Shown piece after piece: positions 8,365 to 17,938 of a DNA stretch of 64,000 bases. Under the pieces are notes generated by a model, which saw only the letters and a list, made by a program, of their open reading frames with translations, did no database searches and was not told the DNA's origin. How positions within the stretch are numbered: the stretch's first letter is position 1; every line of letters starts with the position of its first letter. The position numbers and the translations under genes were made by a program. This stretch comes from SIG440 sp045120135 (GTDB lineage: Bacteria; Bacillota; Clostridia; Monoglobales; Monoglobaceae), in NCBI GenBank assembly GCA_045120135.1, contig JBGVEN010000010.1, positions 248,001 through 312,000 on the forward strand, given 5' to 3'.

Positions 8365-10542
8365 TTACTGACGTCTGCGTACAACAGAAAGTACGCCATC
8401 AATATTCTTAAGCTTTTTAATTGCAGAATCAAGATGCTCTGTATCCTTAATTTCAATTGAAATTTCTACAATTGCAAGATTGTTTTTTGTTGTTCTAGCG
8501 TTAAGTCCGCGAATAGGAATTTTAAGTTCTGCGGTTATAGTTGTTATATCAACCAGCAAGGAATCACGGTCTGTTGCAGTAATGCAAAGAAGTGCCTGGA
8601 AGTTACTTTCAACCTCGTCTGACCAGTATACTTTTATAAAACGCATCTGTTCTTCGTGCGAAAAATGTGCGTTTGTCATATTAATACAGTCGGCTCTATG
8701 AACTGCTACGCCTCTGCCCCTGGTTACATAACCAATTATTTTATCACCGGGAACGGGGTTGCAGCAATGCGAAATTCTGACCAGACAATTATCTATCCCT
8801 TCAACAATAACACCGCTTTGATTAGCTTTTGATGTAGTTTTTACAATAAACTGTTCGGGTATATCTTCAATTTTCTGGTTGCTTGCCATATCCTTTTTGC
8901 AAAGATCTTTAAATTTTGCAAGCATTTTGCCGGCATTTACCCCACCAAAGCCCAAGGTTGCATACATATCATCCGTTTGGCGAAAGCCATATTTGGTAAG
9001 AAGCTTATCAAAAAATTCCTGATTTGACATATATGATACAGGAATCATTGATTTCTTTAGGTCTTTTTCGAATAACTCCTTACCCTTTATAATATTTTCA
9101 TCTCGGTTTATTTTCTTAATAAACTGGTTTATTTTATTGCGAGCTTGGGATGTTTTTGCAATCTTAAGCCAATCTAGATTTGGCCCGTGAACGGCATTTG
9201 ATGTATGAATTTCGACAATATCACCATTTTGTAGGATATAGTCAAGGTTTACAATTTTGCCGTTTACCTTTGCGCCCTGCATTTTGTTACCTACCGCACT
9301 GTGTATTGCGTACGCAAAGTCGATAGGCGTTGCACCTGCCGGAAGACTGACAACATCCCCCTTTGGCGTAAACACAAAAACTTCGTCGCTGAACATATCA
9401 ATTTTGAGTGTTTGCATAAAGTCTTCAGCGTTTGTAAGGTCCTTTTGGATTTCAAGAAGTTGCTTAATCCATTCAAGCTTATCATCAAGGTCAGATTTAC
9501 CGGATTTACCCTCTTTGTATTTCCAATGTGCCGCAATACCATTTTCAGCAGTATTGTGCATTTTCCATGTTCTAATCTGAATTTCAAACGGAGTGCCGTT
9601 TGGGCCTATAACCGTTGAATGAAGAGACTGATACATATTGGGCTTGGGCATAGCAATGTAATCTTTAAATCTTCCAGGAATAGGCTTAAAAAGTTCGTGA
9701 ACCATACCGAGAACGGCATAACAATCCGCATCGGTATTAACAATTACACGAACGGCAAACAAATCATAAATCTCGTCAATAGATTTGTTTTGCATAAACA
9801 TCTTACGATATATGCTGTAAAAATGCTTTGCTCTGCCTTCAACATGCGATTCAATATCAAGACGTTCAAGCTTACTTTGTAAAAGCTCAATAATACCGGA
9901 AATGTATTTCTCTCTCTCGCTTTGTTTTTGGCTGATTTTGTCTACAATTTCGTAGTATCCTATAGGGTCAATATACTTAAGCGAGAGGTCCTCAAGCTCC
10001 ATCTTAATTTTTGACATACCAAGACGATGAGCAAGAGGTGCAAAAACTTCAAGCGTTTCACGTGCTTTTTCTCTTTGCTTATGCTCCGGCATAGAACCGA
10101 GTGTCCTCAAATTATGAAGACGATCTGCAAGCTTAATTACAATAACACGTACATCCTTTGCCATTGCAAGGAGCATTTTTCTTAAATTTTCTATTTGTTG
10201 TTCTTCGTTAGAGGTATACGGAATTTTACCAAGCTTGGTAACACCGGAAACCAACAGTTCGACCGTATCACCAAATTCCCGTGCAATATCTTCCTCGGTT
10301 GTTTCAGTATCCTCAACGACATCGTGCAGAAGACCCGCTGTAATAGAACTTGTATCAAGCTCCATATCAGCTAAGATATTGGCAACAGCAACAGGATGAC
10401 AAAAATAAGGCTCGCCGGATACCCGGAACTGTCCCTCATGCTTCTCTTTTGAGAACAAATAGGCTTTTTTGACAGTTTCCAGGTTACCGCTCGGGTTATA
10501 GCTCTTTATTTTATTCAGCAGTCTTTCCAGTTGTTCGCTCAT
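8365..10542 (-). CDS. relA: Bifunctional (p)ppGpp synthetase/hydrolase (Rel)
   Basis: 725 residues with the full long-RSH layout. The hydrolase HD domain has HP at 49–50 and HDVVEDT at 73–79, intact, so hydrolysis should work. The synthetase domain contains MPKPNMYQSLHSTV and PFEIQIRTWKMH. A TGS domain follows (VFVFTPKGDVVSLP, around 385–445), then the conserved HCCNPVPGD motif and a C-terminal ACT domain (from about 650). It makes and degrades the alarmone (p)ppGpp in amino-acid starvation. The start lies 3 bases after the recJ stop. Confidence 0.97.
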   Translation of the reverse strand: MSEQLERLLNKIKSYNPSGNLETVKKAYLFSKEKHEGQFRVSGEPYFCHPVAVANILADMELDTSSITAGLLHDVVEDTETTEEDIAREFGDTVELLVSGVTKLGKIPYTSNEEQQIENLRKMLLAMAKDVRVIVIKLADRLHNLRTLGSMPEHKQREKARETLEVFAPLAHRLGMSKIKMELEDLSLKYIDPIGYYEIVDKISQKQSEREKYISGIIELLQSKLERLDIESHVEGRAKHFYSIYRKMFMQNKSIDEIYDLFAVRVIVNTDADCYAVLGMVHELFKPIPGRFKDYIAMPKPNMYQSLHSTVIGPNGTPFEIQIRTWKMHNTAENGIAAHWKYKEGKSGKSDLDDKLEWIKQLLEIQKDLTNAEDFMQTLKIDMFSDEVFVFTPKGDVVSLPAGATPIDFAYAIHSAVGNKMQGAKVNGKIVNLDYILQNGDIVEIHTSNAVHGPNLDWLKIAKTSQARNKINQFIKKINRDENIIKGKELFEKDLKKSMIPVSYMSNQEFFDKLLTKYGFRQTDDMYATLGFGGVNAGKMLAKFKDLCKKDMASNQKIEDIPEQFIVKTTSKANQSGVIVEGIDNCLVRISHCCNPVPGDKIIGYVTRGRGVAVHRADCINMTNAHFSHEEQMRFIKVYWSDEVESNFQALLCITATDRDSLLVDITTITAELKIPIRGLNARTTKNNLAIVEISIEIKDTEHLDSAIKKLKNIDGVLSVVRRRQ

Positions 10543-10545
10543 ATA

Positions 10546-12252
10546 CTATTCCACTTCCGCAAGTTTTATATCTTTAACAATCAATTGTACATTCTTGTAA
10601 CCTTTATAGTCGTTTATATCCAAACCAAATGCCACATTGATAAAATCACCTTCCTTGAGGTGGTTGTAATATTCACCCATACCAAAGCCAACCGAATCAA
10701 GGAATTTACCCTCTTTAAGTAGAGTCATTCTTAAATGTTTATTTTCGCTCATTGTGCTGATTTTATGAATTTTTATATTTTTTACAGCAAACACGGGGGT
10801 CGGATTATCAACGCCAAACGGCTGAAGCTTATTTATTTCGTCCACTGTTTCTAATGTAATATATGTCGGTTTAATAACAGCATCAATTGAAACTGTCGGG
10901 ATAAGTGCATTTTCGTCAATTTTAAGTGCAGCATTCTTATTGATTGCTTCTCTGAGTTTTTCGATATTCTCAGTTTTTACAGAGAGACCGGCAGCAAGCT
11001 CGTGTCCGCCAAATTTTTCGAGAAGGTCACCGCAGTTTTCCAAAGCTTCAAAAAGATTAAAGCCGCTGATACTTCTGCCTGAACCTTTTGCTTCATCCCC
11101 GTTGATTGCAAAGAGAATTGATGGTTTATAAAATTTCTCTGTTATTTTGGACGAAACTATACCAACAATACCGTGATGCCAGTTTTCGTGAGGAATAATT
11201 ATAATCTGATCATTTTTAATATCAGGGTTATTCTCAATATACTCAAGTGCTTCAGTAAACATTTTCTGTTCAGTCTGCTGTCTGAGTGTGTTTTCCTCAC
11301 AAAGGCCCTGTGCAAGGTCATACGCCTTTTCACGGTCATCTGTAAGGAACATTTCAACACTTCTTGAAGCGCAACCTAATCTTCCGCTGGCATTAATCCT
11401 GGGAGCAATAATATAGCCAATTGTAGAGGTTGTAATTGCCTTGTTATTTGTAATTGAAACATCAAGAAGAGCCTTAAGTCCAATATTATCTGTGTTTTTG
11501 AAACGTTTCAGACCCTCAGTTACAAGGATTCTATTTTCATCAACAAGGGGTGAGATATCCGCAACTGTACCAAGACAAATAAGATCAGCATATTTTGCCA
11601 TAAGCTGGTTAAGCGAACTATTTTCGTCAAGTGCCTGAATGAGTTTGAACGCCACACCTACACCTGCAAGGTTTTTAAACGGATATTCACAATCCTTGCG
11701 TTTGGGGTCAATTGCAGCATAAGCTGAGGGAATGGTTTCTTTACATTCGTGATGGTCTGTAATAATTATATCCATACCGATGGTTTTTGCATATTCAGTT
11801 TCTTCAACAGCGGTTATTCCTGTGTCAACAGTAATAACAACTTTTGTTCCGCTTGCAGCTATTTTATCCAGCGCTTCACGATTTACACCATAGCCTTCCT
11901 GAATACGATCGGGAACATAATAGTCCACCTCAAAGCCCATCTCGGTAAGATGCTTATATAAAATTGCAATACTTGTAATACCGTCAACGTCATAGTCACC
12001 ATAGATAGTAAGCTTTTCATTCTTTTCTCTGGCTTCGCGTATACGGCTAACAGCTTTATCCATATCTCTGAGGAGATACGGGTTGTGCAGATTTTCAAGG
12101 TCGCACTTTAAAAACTCTGAAATTTCGTTATTTTCTCTTATACCTCTGTTGTAAAGGATAATTGATGTTAACGGCGAGATGTGAAATTCTTTTGATATTT
12201 CAACAACCCGCGCTTTGTCAAATTCCTTAAGTAACCAATTTCTTTGTAACAT
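10546..12252 (-). CDS. recJ: Single-stranded-DNA-specific exonuclease RecJ
   Basis: 568 residues, a RecJ of normal core length. The DHH-family motifs are present: YGDYDVDGITS near residue 84, VTVDTGI, and IITDHHECKE, plus the glycine-rich GRSISGFN and GGHELAAG of the DHHA1 domain. The C-terminal OB domain runs to the end. RecJ degrades 5'-ended single strands in recombination and repair. ATG at 12252 has AGGTGA 5 bases upstream and is preferred to the GTG inside that site. It lies between mutS2 and relA. Confidence 0.96.
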   Translation of the reverse strand: MLQRNWLLKEFDKARVVEISKEFHISPLTSIILYNRGIRENNEISEFLKCDLENLHNPYLLRDMDKAVSRIREAREKNEKLTIYGDYDVDGITSIAILYKHLTEMGFEVDYYVPDRIQEGYGVNREALDKIAASGTKVVITVDTGITAVEETEYAKTIGMDIIITDHHECKETIPSAYAAIDPKRKDCEYPFKNLAGVGVAFKLIQALDENSSLNQLMAKYADLICLGTVADISPLVDENRILVTEGLKRFKNTDNIGLKALLDVSITNNKAITTSTIGYIIAPRINASGRLGCASRSVEMFLTDDREKAYDLAQGLCEENTLRQQTEQKMFTEALEYIENNPDIKNDQIIIIPHENWHHGIVGIVSSKITEKFYKPSILFAINGDEAKGSGRSISGFNLFEALENCGDLLEKFGGHELAAGLSVKTENIEKLREAINKNAALKIDENALIPTVSIDAVIKPTYITLETVDEINKLQPFGVDNPTPVFAVKNIKIHKISTMSENKHLRMTLLKEGKFLDSVGFGMGEYYNHLKEGDFINVAFGLDINDYKGYKNVQLIVKDIKLAEVE

Positions 12253-12377
12253 ATTTATCACCTACACTGTTAATTCTTTAACTTTCATTCTACCACGGTT
12301 CTTTAAAAAAAACAACTGTTTTTTTACAAAAAAGCTTAAAATACTACAAGGAAAATAAAACAAAATTACTATTAGAA

Positions 12378-14753
12378 CTAATTACTTTTCAGTTCAACAA
12401 CCGTAACACCATTTTCCCCTTCTCCAAAACGACCGTTCCTATAAGATTTTACGTGTGGATGCTTGCGCAACATATCCTGAATACCGGTTCTGAGAACCCC
12501 CGTTCCTTTTCCGTGAATTATTGTTACGCTGCCAAGACCTGACATAACCGCACGATCAAGAAACATATCCGTTTCAAGCAAAGCCTCCTCCAGCATTCTT
12601 CCTCTGAGATCAATCTCCATTTGTGCAGATTTTATACCCCCTGTGTTTTTTTGAGGAATAAATTTACTTATATTCTTCTTTGTCTCATCTTCCAGGATAA
12701 CAAGATTTGAAAGCTTGGTTGATGTCTTCATAATACCCATCTGCACAACTGCAGTCTGTGCTTTTTTATCAATTGTAAGAACTGTTCCCTTGTCGTTTAA
12801 ATCAACTAAAAGAACAGACATACCCGGTTTGAAGGCATTTACATTCACCTTTCCCGGAGCGGTTTTTATAGCAGGCTTTGGAAGTTTTTGAGTCTTTTTA
12901 ATTTTAATGTTAAGTTCCTTGCGAACCTCCTCCATTGCCTTAAGAGCTTCACGTTCATCCTTTTCTTTTTGAAGAGCGCGCATATCGCTGACAATTTGTT
13001 CGGTCTCTACTTTTGCTTTTTCAAGAATTTCTTCTGCTTTTTTATTGGCTTTTTCTAAAATTTTGGTGCGTTCATCCTCCAGAGCTTTGCGTTCTTTCTT
13101 GAGCTCGGCGCGGAGTGCTGCCGCCTCATTTTTAAGACGTTCCTGCTTCATTCGTGCAGTTTCTGACGATTTGCGATTCTTTTCAATAGTGGAAAGAACA
13201 TCCTCGAACTTCACCGTTTCCTTGGTGAGAAGCTGCTTCGACTTTTCTATTATATTTTCAGCAAGGCCAAGCTTTTGCGAGATAGCAAAAGCGTTACTTT
13301 TACCAGGAATACCTATTAACAGTCTGTATGTGGGGCTTAATGTGTTTACATCAAATTCACAGGATGCATTTTCAACACGTTCTGCAGAAAGTGCATAAAT
13401 TTTAAGCTCGCTGTAATGAGTAGTTGCAACTGTTTTTGCACCCATATCTTTTACATATTCAAGAATTGCATTGGCAAGTGCCGCTCCCTCAACGGGATCA
13501 GTTCCTGCGCCAAGCTCATCAAACAAAATAAGAGAGTCTGGAGTAAATGTATTGAGTATATGAACTATATTCTTCATATGCGCCGAGAATGTACTAAGGC
13601 TTTGCTCTATACTTTGCTCGTCGCCTATATCTGCGTACACACTGTCAAACACAGAAAGAACTGTTCCGTCACCCGCCGGAACATGAAGACCGGATTGAGC
13701 CATCACAGTAAGAAGTCCAACTGTCTTTAGCACAACAGTTTTACCGCCTGTGTTAGGACCGGTAACAACAAGCGTATCGAAATCATAACCCAGACTTATG
13801 TTCTGAGGAACAACCTTTGCCGAATCAATTAACGGATGTCTGCCATTTTTTATAAGAAGCTTGCCTTCGTCGTTCATCTCCGGACAAACGGCTTTTTGTT
13901 TAACTGCAAGCTTAGCCTTTGCAAAAAGCAAATCTATATCAATAATCCATTCATAGTTATATTTAATCTCGTCCTTTATTTCTGCAACAATACCCGTTAG
14001 CTCAGTAAGAATTTTTTCAATTTCGTTTTTCTCTTTAATATAAAGAGCCTGAAGTTCGTTATTTGCTTCAACAACGCCAGTTGGTTCGACAAAAAGCGTA
14101 CCACCGGATGCTGACATATCATGAACAATACCCGGAACATCGCCTCGGCACTCAGCCTTCACAGGAACAACATAACGGTCATTTCGCAAAGTAACAATGG
14201 GGTCCTGTAAAAACTTAAGATAATGTGGCGAACGAATCATTGAATTAAGAGTATCCTTTATCTTGTCGCCTGCACGACTTATTTTTCGTCTTATTGCAGA
14301 AAGTTCTGTACTTGCATTGTCGGCAATTTCGTCTTCGGATATGATAGCGGAGCTTATCTGTAATTCGATATCCTTGTAAACCGTTAAATTTTCAAAGTAC
14401 TTTTGCGGCATTTCCTCGCGGTTATCAGCATATTTTTTTAATCTTTCGGTGCATTTTAATACAGCTGCAATATTAAGAAGCTCGACCGTTGACAAACTTC
14501 CACCTACATCAATACGCTTAATAGCATAGCTTACAGGTGATACCCTCAGTATCGGGGGTGTACCGTATTTACAAATTGAAACAACAGCTTTATCCGTGTC
14601 AGAAAGCGCTGTTTTTACTGTCGAGAGAGTAACTTCGGGTTCAAGCTCCTCTGCTGCTTTTTTTGTTTCGTCGTTAACAGCAAGTTCTGCAAGCATTTCG
14701 GTTATCTTATTAAATTCAAGGGTTTTTAATGTTTTTTTATCCATAAAAATCAT
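12378..14753 (-). CDS. mutS2: Endonuclease MutS2 (ribosome collision/recombination factor)
   Basis: 791 residues. The MutS core and ABC ATPase carry Walker A GPNTGGKT near residue 335 and Walker B LFDELGAGTDPVEG near 415. A long charged coiled coil covers roughly 515–620, followed by a KOW-like linker and a C-terminal Smr domain (IDLRGRMLEEAL, IIHGKGTGVLR). The Smr domain separates it from mismatch-repair MutS. The family suppresses recombination and, in Bacillus, splits collided ribosomes. ATG at 14753 is close to AAAGGA. An alternative ATG lies three codons later. Confidence 0.96.
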   Translation of the reverse strand: MIFMDKKTLKTLEFNKITEMLAELAVNDETKKAAEELEPEVTLSTVKTALSDTDKAVVSICKYGTPPILRVSPVSYAIKRIDVGGSLSTVELLNIAAVLKCTERLKKYADNREEMPQKYFENLTVYKDIELQISSAIISEDEIADNASTELSAIRRKISRAGDKIKDTLNSMIRSPHYLKFLQDPIVTLRNDRYVVPVKAECRGDVPGIVHDMSASGGTLFVEPTGVVEANNELQALYIKEKNEIEKILTELTGIVAEIKDEIKYNYEWIIDIDLLFAKAKLAVKQKAVCPEMNDEGKLLIKNGRHPLIDSAKVVPQNISLGYDFDTLVVTGPNTGGKTVVLKTVGLLTVMAQSGLHVPAGDGTVLSVFDSVYADIGDEQSIEQSLSTFSAHMKNIVHILNTFTPDSLILFDELGAGTDPVEGAALANAILEYVKDMGAKTVATTHYSELKIYALSAERVENASCEFDVNTLSPTYRLLIGIPGKSNAFAISQKLGLAENIIEKSKQLLTKETVKFEDVLSTIEKNRKSSETARMKQERLKNEAAALRAELKKERKALEDERTKILEKANKKAEEILEKAKVETEQIVSDMRALQKEKDEREALKAMEEVRKELNIKIKKTQKLPKPAIKTAPGKVNVNAFKPGMSVLLVDLNDKGTVLTIDKKAQTAVVQMGIMKTSTKLSNLVILEDETKKNISKFIPQKNTGGIKSAQMEIDLRGRMLEEALLETDMFLDRAVMSGLGSVTIIHGKGTGVLRTGIQDMLRKHPHVKSYRNGRFGEGENGVTVVELKSN

Positions 14754-14817
14754 ATTCCTTTAAATAATCATTTATCATATTATTTTAACACACATAGCTG
14801 AATAATGCAACTTTTAA

Positions 14818-14857
14818 ATAATAAAAGGGCGAATCAATCGCCCTTTATATTATTTTT
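14818..14857. terminator. Bidirectional intrinsic terminator upstream of mutS2
   Basis: AAAGGGCGA (14824–14832) pairs with TCGCCCTTT (14838–14846). T-rich tails lie on both strands. On the minus strand it follows the gene fragment ending at 14850. Confidence 0.8.
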
Positions 14858-14975
14858 GAACAACTACTGCAATACCATCCGGAATTGTATCAATTTTTTC
14901 CAATACTAAAACAGTAAATTTAGCCGTAAAAGTATCCTGTCTTAAATGTGAAAATATTATATAAATTTTGCTCGT
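14850..14975 (-). pseudogene. Possible 3' remnant of an unknown gene
   Basis: An open minus-strand stretch of about 40 codons ends at TAA 14850–14852, inside the terminator region, and reads like the end of a protein (TVLVLEKIDTIPDGIAVVVQ). It has no start or ribosome binding site, so it looks like the end of a gene whose 5' part was lost. I do not recognise the family. Confidence 0.3.
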
Positions 14976-14992
14976 GTAAAATAAAAAAATTA

Positions 14993-15238
14993 TTATTCTA
15001 TCCAATTAATTTCATTTTGAAGGTTCTCAAGAAATGTGCCTGCATGATCACCATCCATTGGTGTGTGGTGAAACTGAAAAGATATTGGAAGATGATACCT
15101 AAGTAACTTTTTGCGGTATTTGGCCCATATTATAAACGGATTACTAAAAATACCGCTATTCATTCCAACAGCACTGGCAATCTCCGTATCAATATAGCTA
15201 ATGTGCCAATTACCGTACTGTCGGCTAACAAATCTCTA
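14993..15238 (-). pseudogene. C-terminal remnant of a chloramphenicol acetyltransferase-like protein
   Basis: Reading on the minus strand to TAA 14993–14995, the frame gives about 80 residues containing YGNWHISYIDTEIAS and the ending ISFQFHHTPMDGDHAGTF. HHxxxDGxH followed by a final helix (LENLQNEINWIE) is the catalytic histidine region of type A chloramphenicol acetyltransferases. A TAG stops the frame upstream at about 15239, and nothing resembling the N-terminal two thirds precedes it. It is therefore a decayed fragment without expected resistance activity. Confidence 0.6.
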
Positions 15239-15356
15239 TCCCGACAATTTTCTGCTACCCAAGTGATATATTTCAAATAATCAATATTAAATTTATCAAA
15301 ATTTAGACAATATCGCATAATCATTTGGTTCAATATATCAACCCAATATAAAAGAA
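15178..15356 (-). pseudogene. Unrecognised coding fragment next to the acetyltransferase remnant
   Basis: A second minus-strand frame is open across this stretch (about 60 codons, including DYLKYITWVAENCRDRDLLA) and runs into the acetyltransferase fragment in another frame. No start, ribosome binding site or family match is visible. It may be debris of another gene joined by deletion. Confidence that it was ever coding is limited. Confidence 0.25.
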
Positions 15357-16094
15357 TTACAGTTCTCTGTTCAGATTAAATGTATATTTATCAGTTGAAT
15401 AATAACCTTTTTTATATTCTATCATCTGCATATTCTTATCCATAATAACAGAATCCAAAACTAAAATAGCATCACCCGGTTTTTTATTTAAAAATTTTGC
15501 TATTTCCTCGTCTGCGTTTACAGCAAAAACCTTCTGGTCAATTTTGCCGATTTCCAGATTTATTTGAGCATATAGATCAAAAGTAGAAAAAGGTATACCT
15601 TGTTCCTCTAATTCACATGCTTTACGATACATTTCGTCACCATACGGACATCTAATTACTGAACGGTAAAATACAACAGGCTCATCCATTGAATATCCTA
15701 ACAAGGAAAGATATGAGGCTCTTTTCCATTCATCGCCATGCAATAAACGTTCAAAATCATTTGTCTTTCGTTCCTCATATTTTATAACCTTTGTAAAACC
15801 GCTATATCCCATATTTTTTAAAGTAGCACCAAAAGAACTGATTTTTTTAAGTTCAGAGTCTATTACATTTGTTTTAACAAATGTTCCTTTACCATGTATA
15901 GAATATATCATTCCATTATTTTCCAAAATATTCAGTGCTTTTCTTATGGTTATTCGGCTCACATTAAACATTTTGCATAAATCATTTTCAGAAGGTAATC
16001 TACTCCCTATTGGATATTTTCCAGAATGTATTCCCTCTTCTATATTCTCTTTAATCTGTAAATACAACGTCTTTGCCAAATAGCTTGAAGTCAC
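15357..16094 (-). CDS. GntR family regulator with UTRA ligand-binding domain (HutC subfamily)
   Basis: 245 residues. Residues about 8–75 form the winged helix (GSRLPSENDLCKMFNVSR, then KALNILENNGMI). Residues about 95–240 form the UTRA effector domain. HutC-type GntR proteins are usually repressors released by a metabolite of the pathway. The start is GTG at 16094 with AAAGG upstream. The gene follows the symporter by 29 bases and lies in the cluster with the second AtuA–DUF4387 pair. A palindrome with a GntR-like core stands in that pair's promoter, making it the likely target. Confidence 0.88.
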   Translation of the reverse strand: MTSSYLAKTLYLQIKENIEEGIHSGKYPIGSRLPSENDLCKMFNVSRITIRKALNILENNGMIYSIHGKGTFVKTNVIDSELKKISSFGATLKNMGYSGFTKVIKYEERKTNDFERLLHGDEWKRASYLSLLGYSMDEPVVFYRSVIRCPYGDEMYRKACELEEQGIPFSTFDLYAQINLEIGKIDQKVFAVNADEEIAKFLNKKPGDAILVLDSVIMDKNMQMIEYKKGYYSTDKYTFNLNREL

Positions 16095-16123
16095 TTTAAA
16101 ATCAACCTTTCGTGTCAGATTAT

Positions 16124-17509
16124 TTATTTACATTTATGAATTTTTAATATATTCACCAAATATCCCAAAAGCATAATGATAGCTGAAATAATAACTCCTA
16201 TAAAAAGCGGGTCAAATGGTAAAATTCCCCACAATTCAAATGCCAGCACAAACAAGGGCCCTAAAATTATGGATGCTCCTGCATAAATTTTATTTATCCT
16301 GCCTGAACACCAAATTGCACAACAAAGGGGAAGAAATATAGTTGCGCCTCTGAGTCCCATAGACATAAAAGCAAATTTTAAAATTGTATCTCCTAATGGT
16401 CCCATAGAGAGAACACAAGCAGTAATCAGGATTAACGCAAGCAATATTTTCTCGGTCGCAACTTCCGATACCGGTCTTGAATTCCGTCTTAATGCAGGCA
16501 AAATATCTCTTCTTATAACCGTAGAAATTCCTAAAGCAAGACCTGCTCCTGTTCCAACTACTGCAACAAATAATGCCCCAAGCACAATACCACCCAATAA
16601 TGGTGGCATGTTTTCTGTAACAAAAAGTGTCAGCGCAGTTTTAGGAACAATCCCCGGGTGTGTAGAACGCATATACAATCCTACCAAGATTCCTCCAATA
16701 CCAACAGGCGGAATCATAAACGAACTTATAACCGCACCCTTAACAGCCGTTTTTGAATCGCTTGATGCAAAAATTGCCTGAGCATAACTCTGAGTTGTTA
16801 TAACCCCGAGAATCAAAGAAAGGCACGCCCCAAGGTCCTTTCCTGCACCTCGTGCAAACAAACTTTCAAACCTAATTCTCTCAGGATTATCAATCAATTT
16901 TACAAGATTTATAAAGCCTTCTACACCATTCGATATAGCAAGCACCAGAATGCCGCTTGCTATCATTGCAACGTAAAGAAGCATCATTTTGAGAATTCCA
17001 ACCCATCCACTTCCCTTAGTTCCGCCAAAAATAACATACAGCACCATAAATAATGCCGAAATCAACAGCGATAAATAAAGAGGTATAGAGGGGGCTGCCA
17101 TTGCAATAATAGCTGTAGCTGCAATTAATTGAGAAATAATATTTATAAAACTTCCGAACGAGGACAGAACTGATGCTATCAGTCCATTATTTTTACCATA
17201 TTCACTTGTAATAAATCCTATAAGAGTCTTGTGTCCGCTTTTGTATAGTGGTTTTGCAAAAAAAACAGCAAGAACCAGGCAGGCTATTCCGCTACCAAGT
17301 GTAAACCACCATGCACTCATTCCGTACTGATATGCAAGCTGTGCTGTTCCGACTGTTGAAGAACCACCAACAAGCGTTCCCATAATAATGCCTGCAACGA
17401 CTAAAGAATTTGCCCCTTTTTTCTGTTTTTCTGCTTTGCTTGAATATATGCTTAATCCAACAATAGACAAAAGCGTAATAATAATACCTATGTAATGCTT
17501 TAAGTTCAT
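16124..17509 (-). CDS. Sodium:solute symporter (SSS family)
   Basis: 461 residues with about 12–13 hydrophobic segments and the SSS-like opening region (VVAGIIMGTLVGGSSTVGTA around residue 37). Members take up sugars, amino acids, urea or carboxylates with Na+. Here the linked AtuA–DUF4387 pair and GntR regulator suggest it imports the substrate of that pathway. It has its own promoter 25 bases upstream (TTGATT–17–TATAAT), which overlaps a hairpin behind the DUF4387 gene. Start ATG follows GGAAGTG. Confidence 0.87.
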   Translation of the reverse strand: MNLKHYIGIIITLLSIVGLSIYSSKAEKQKKGANSLVVAGIIMGTLVGGSSTVGTAQLAYQYGMSAWWFTLGSGIACLVLAVFFAKPLYKSGHKTLIGFITSEYGKNNGLIASVLSSFGSFINIISQLIAATAIIAMAAPSIPLYLSLLISALFMVLYVIFGGTKGSGWVGILKMMLLYVAMIASGILVLAISNGVEGFINLVKLIDNPERIRFESLFARGAGKDLGACLSLILGVITTQSYAQAIFASSDSKTAVKGAVISSFMIPPVGIGGILVGLYMRSTHPGIVPKTALTLFVTENMPPLLGGIVLGALFVAVVGTGAGLALGISTVIRRDILPALRRNSRPVSEVATEKILLALILITACVLSMGPLGDTILKFAFMSMGLRGATIFLPLCCAIWCSGRINKIYAGASIILGPLFVLAFELWGILPFDPLFIGVIISAIIMLLGYLVNILKIHKCK

Positions 17510-17534
17510 TAATATTCACTTCCTATTTAATGTT

Positions 17535-17582
17535 ATTATACAATAAATTCGGGCGATAATCAATATGATACCGCCCGAATTT
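17535..17582 (-). promoter_or_regulatory. Symporter promoter embedded in a stem-loop
   Basis: On the minus strand TTGATT (17558–17563), 17 bp and TATAAT (17535–17540) form a good sigma-A promoter. The same DNA holds an 11-bp perfect inverted repeat (17545–17555 with 17572–17582, AAATTCGGGCG), whose loop contains the -35. The hairpin could partly terminate the upstream AtuA–DUF4387 transcript or bind a regulator. Confidence 0.6.
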
Positions 17583-17606
17583 GAAAATTATTTGTATTTT
17601 TTACTC

Positions 17607-17933
17607 TTAGTCCTCTACCGGAATTTCAACATCATATAAAGGTGGGTATTGCTGACATCCAAACACATCACCTTCACCAAAAGAACCTGATGGTTTTAAA
17701 CGATTAATTGTAAACTTTATTGCAAGTCCCGGTTCAAACTCAACAAAATCTGCAATTCTGCTGTCATCTATACCATATATTTTCTTTACGGTTTCACGTG
17801 TGAAGGCACCAGAATTTTTAACAAGCTCATAGTTTTCCTTTTCACGAAAGATTATGTCAAACGTTATTCGGTCGGTTCCTGCGTTTTTACTACGAATTGT
17901 TTTTGCAAGGTCTAATAATTTTACAGTTTTCAT
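17607..17933 (-). CDS. DUF4387 protein, second copy
   Basis: 108 residues with the same signature as the first copy: LAKTIRSKNAGTDRITFDII at the N-terminus and GCQQYPPLYDVEIP at the C-terminus. It starts 5 bases after the preceding AtuA gene, again implying a two-subunit enzyme with AtuA. The reaction is unknown. Confidence 0.85.
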   Translation of the reverse strand: MKTVKLLDLAKTIRSKNAGTDRITFDIIFREKENYELVKNSGAFTRETVKKIYGIDDSRIADFVEFEPGLAIKFTINRLKPSGSFGEGDVFGCQQYPPLYDVEIPVED

Positions 17934-17938
17934 TTTGC

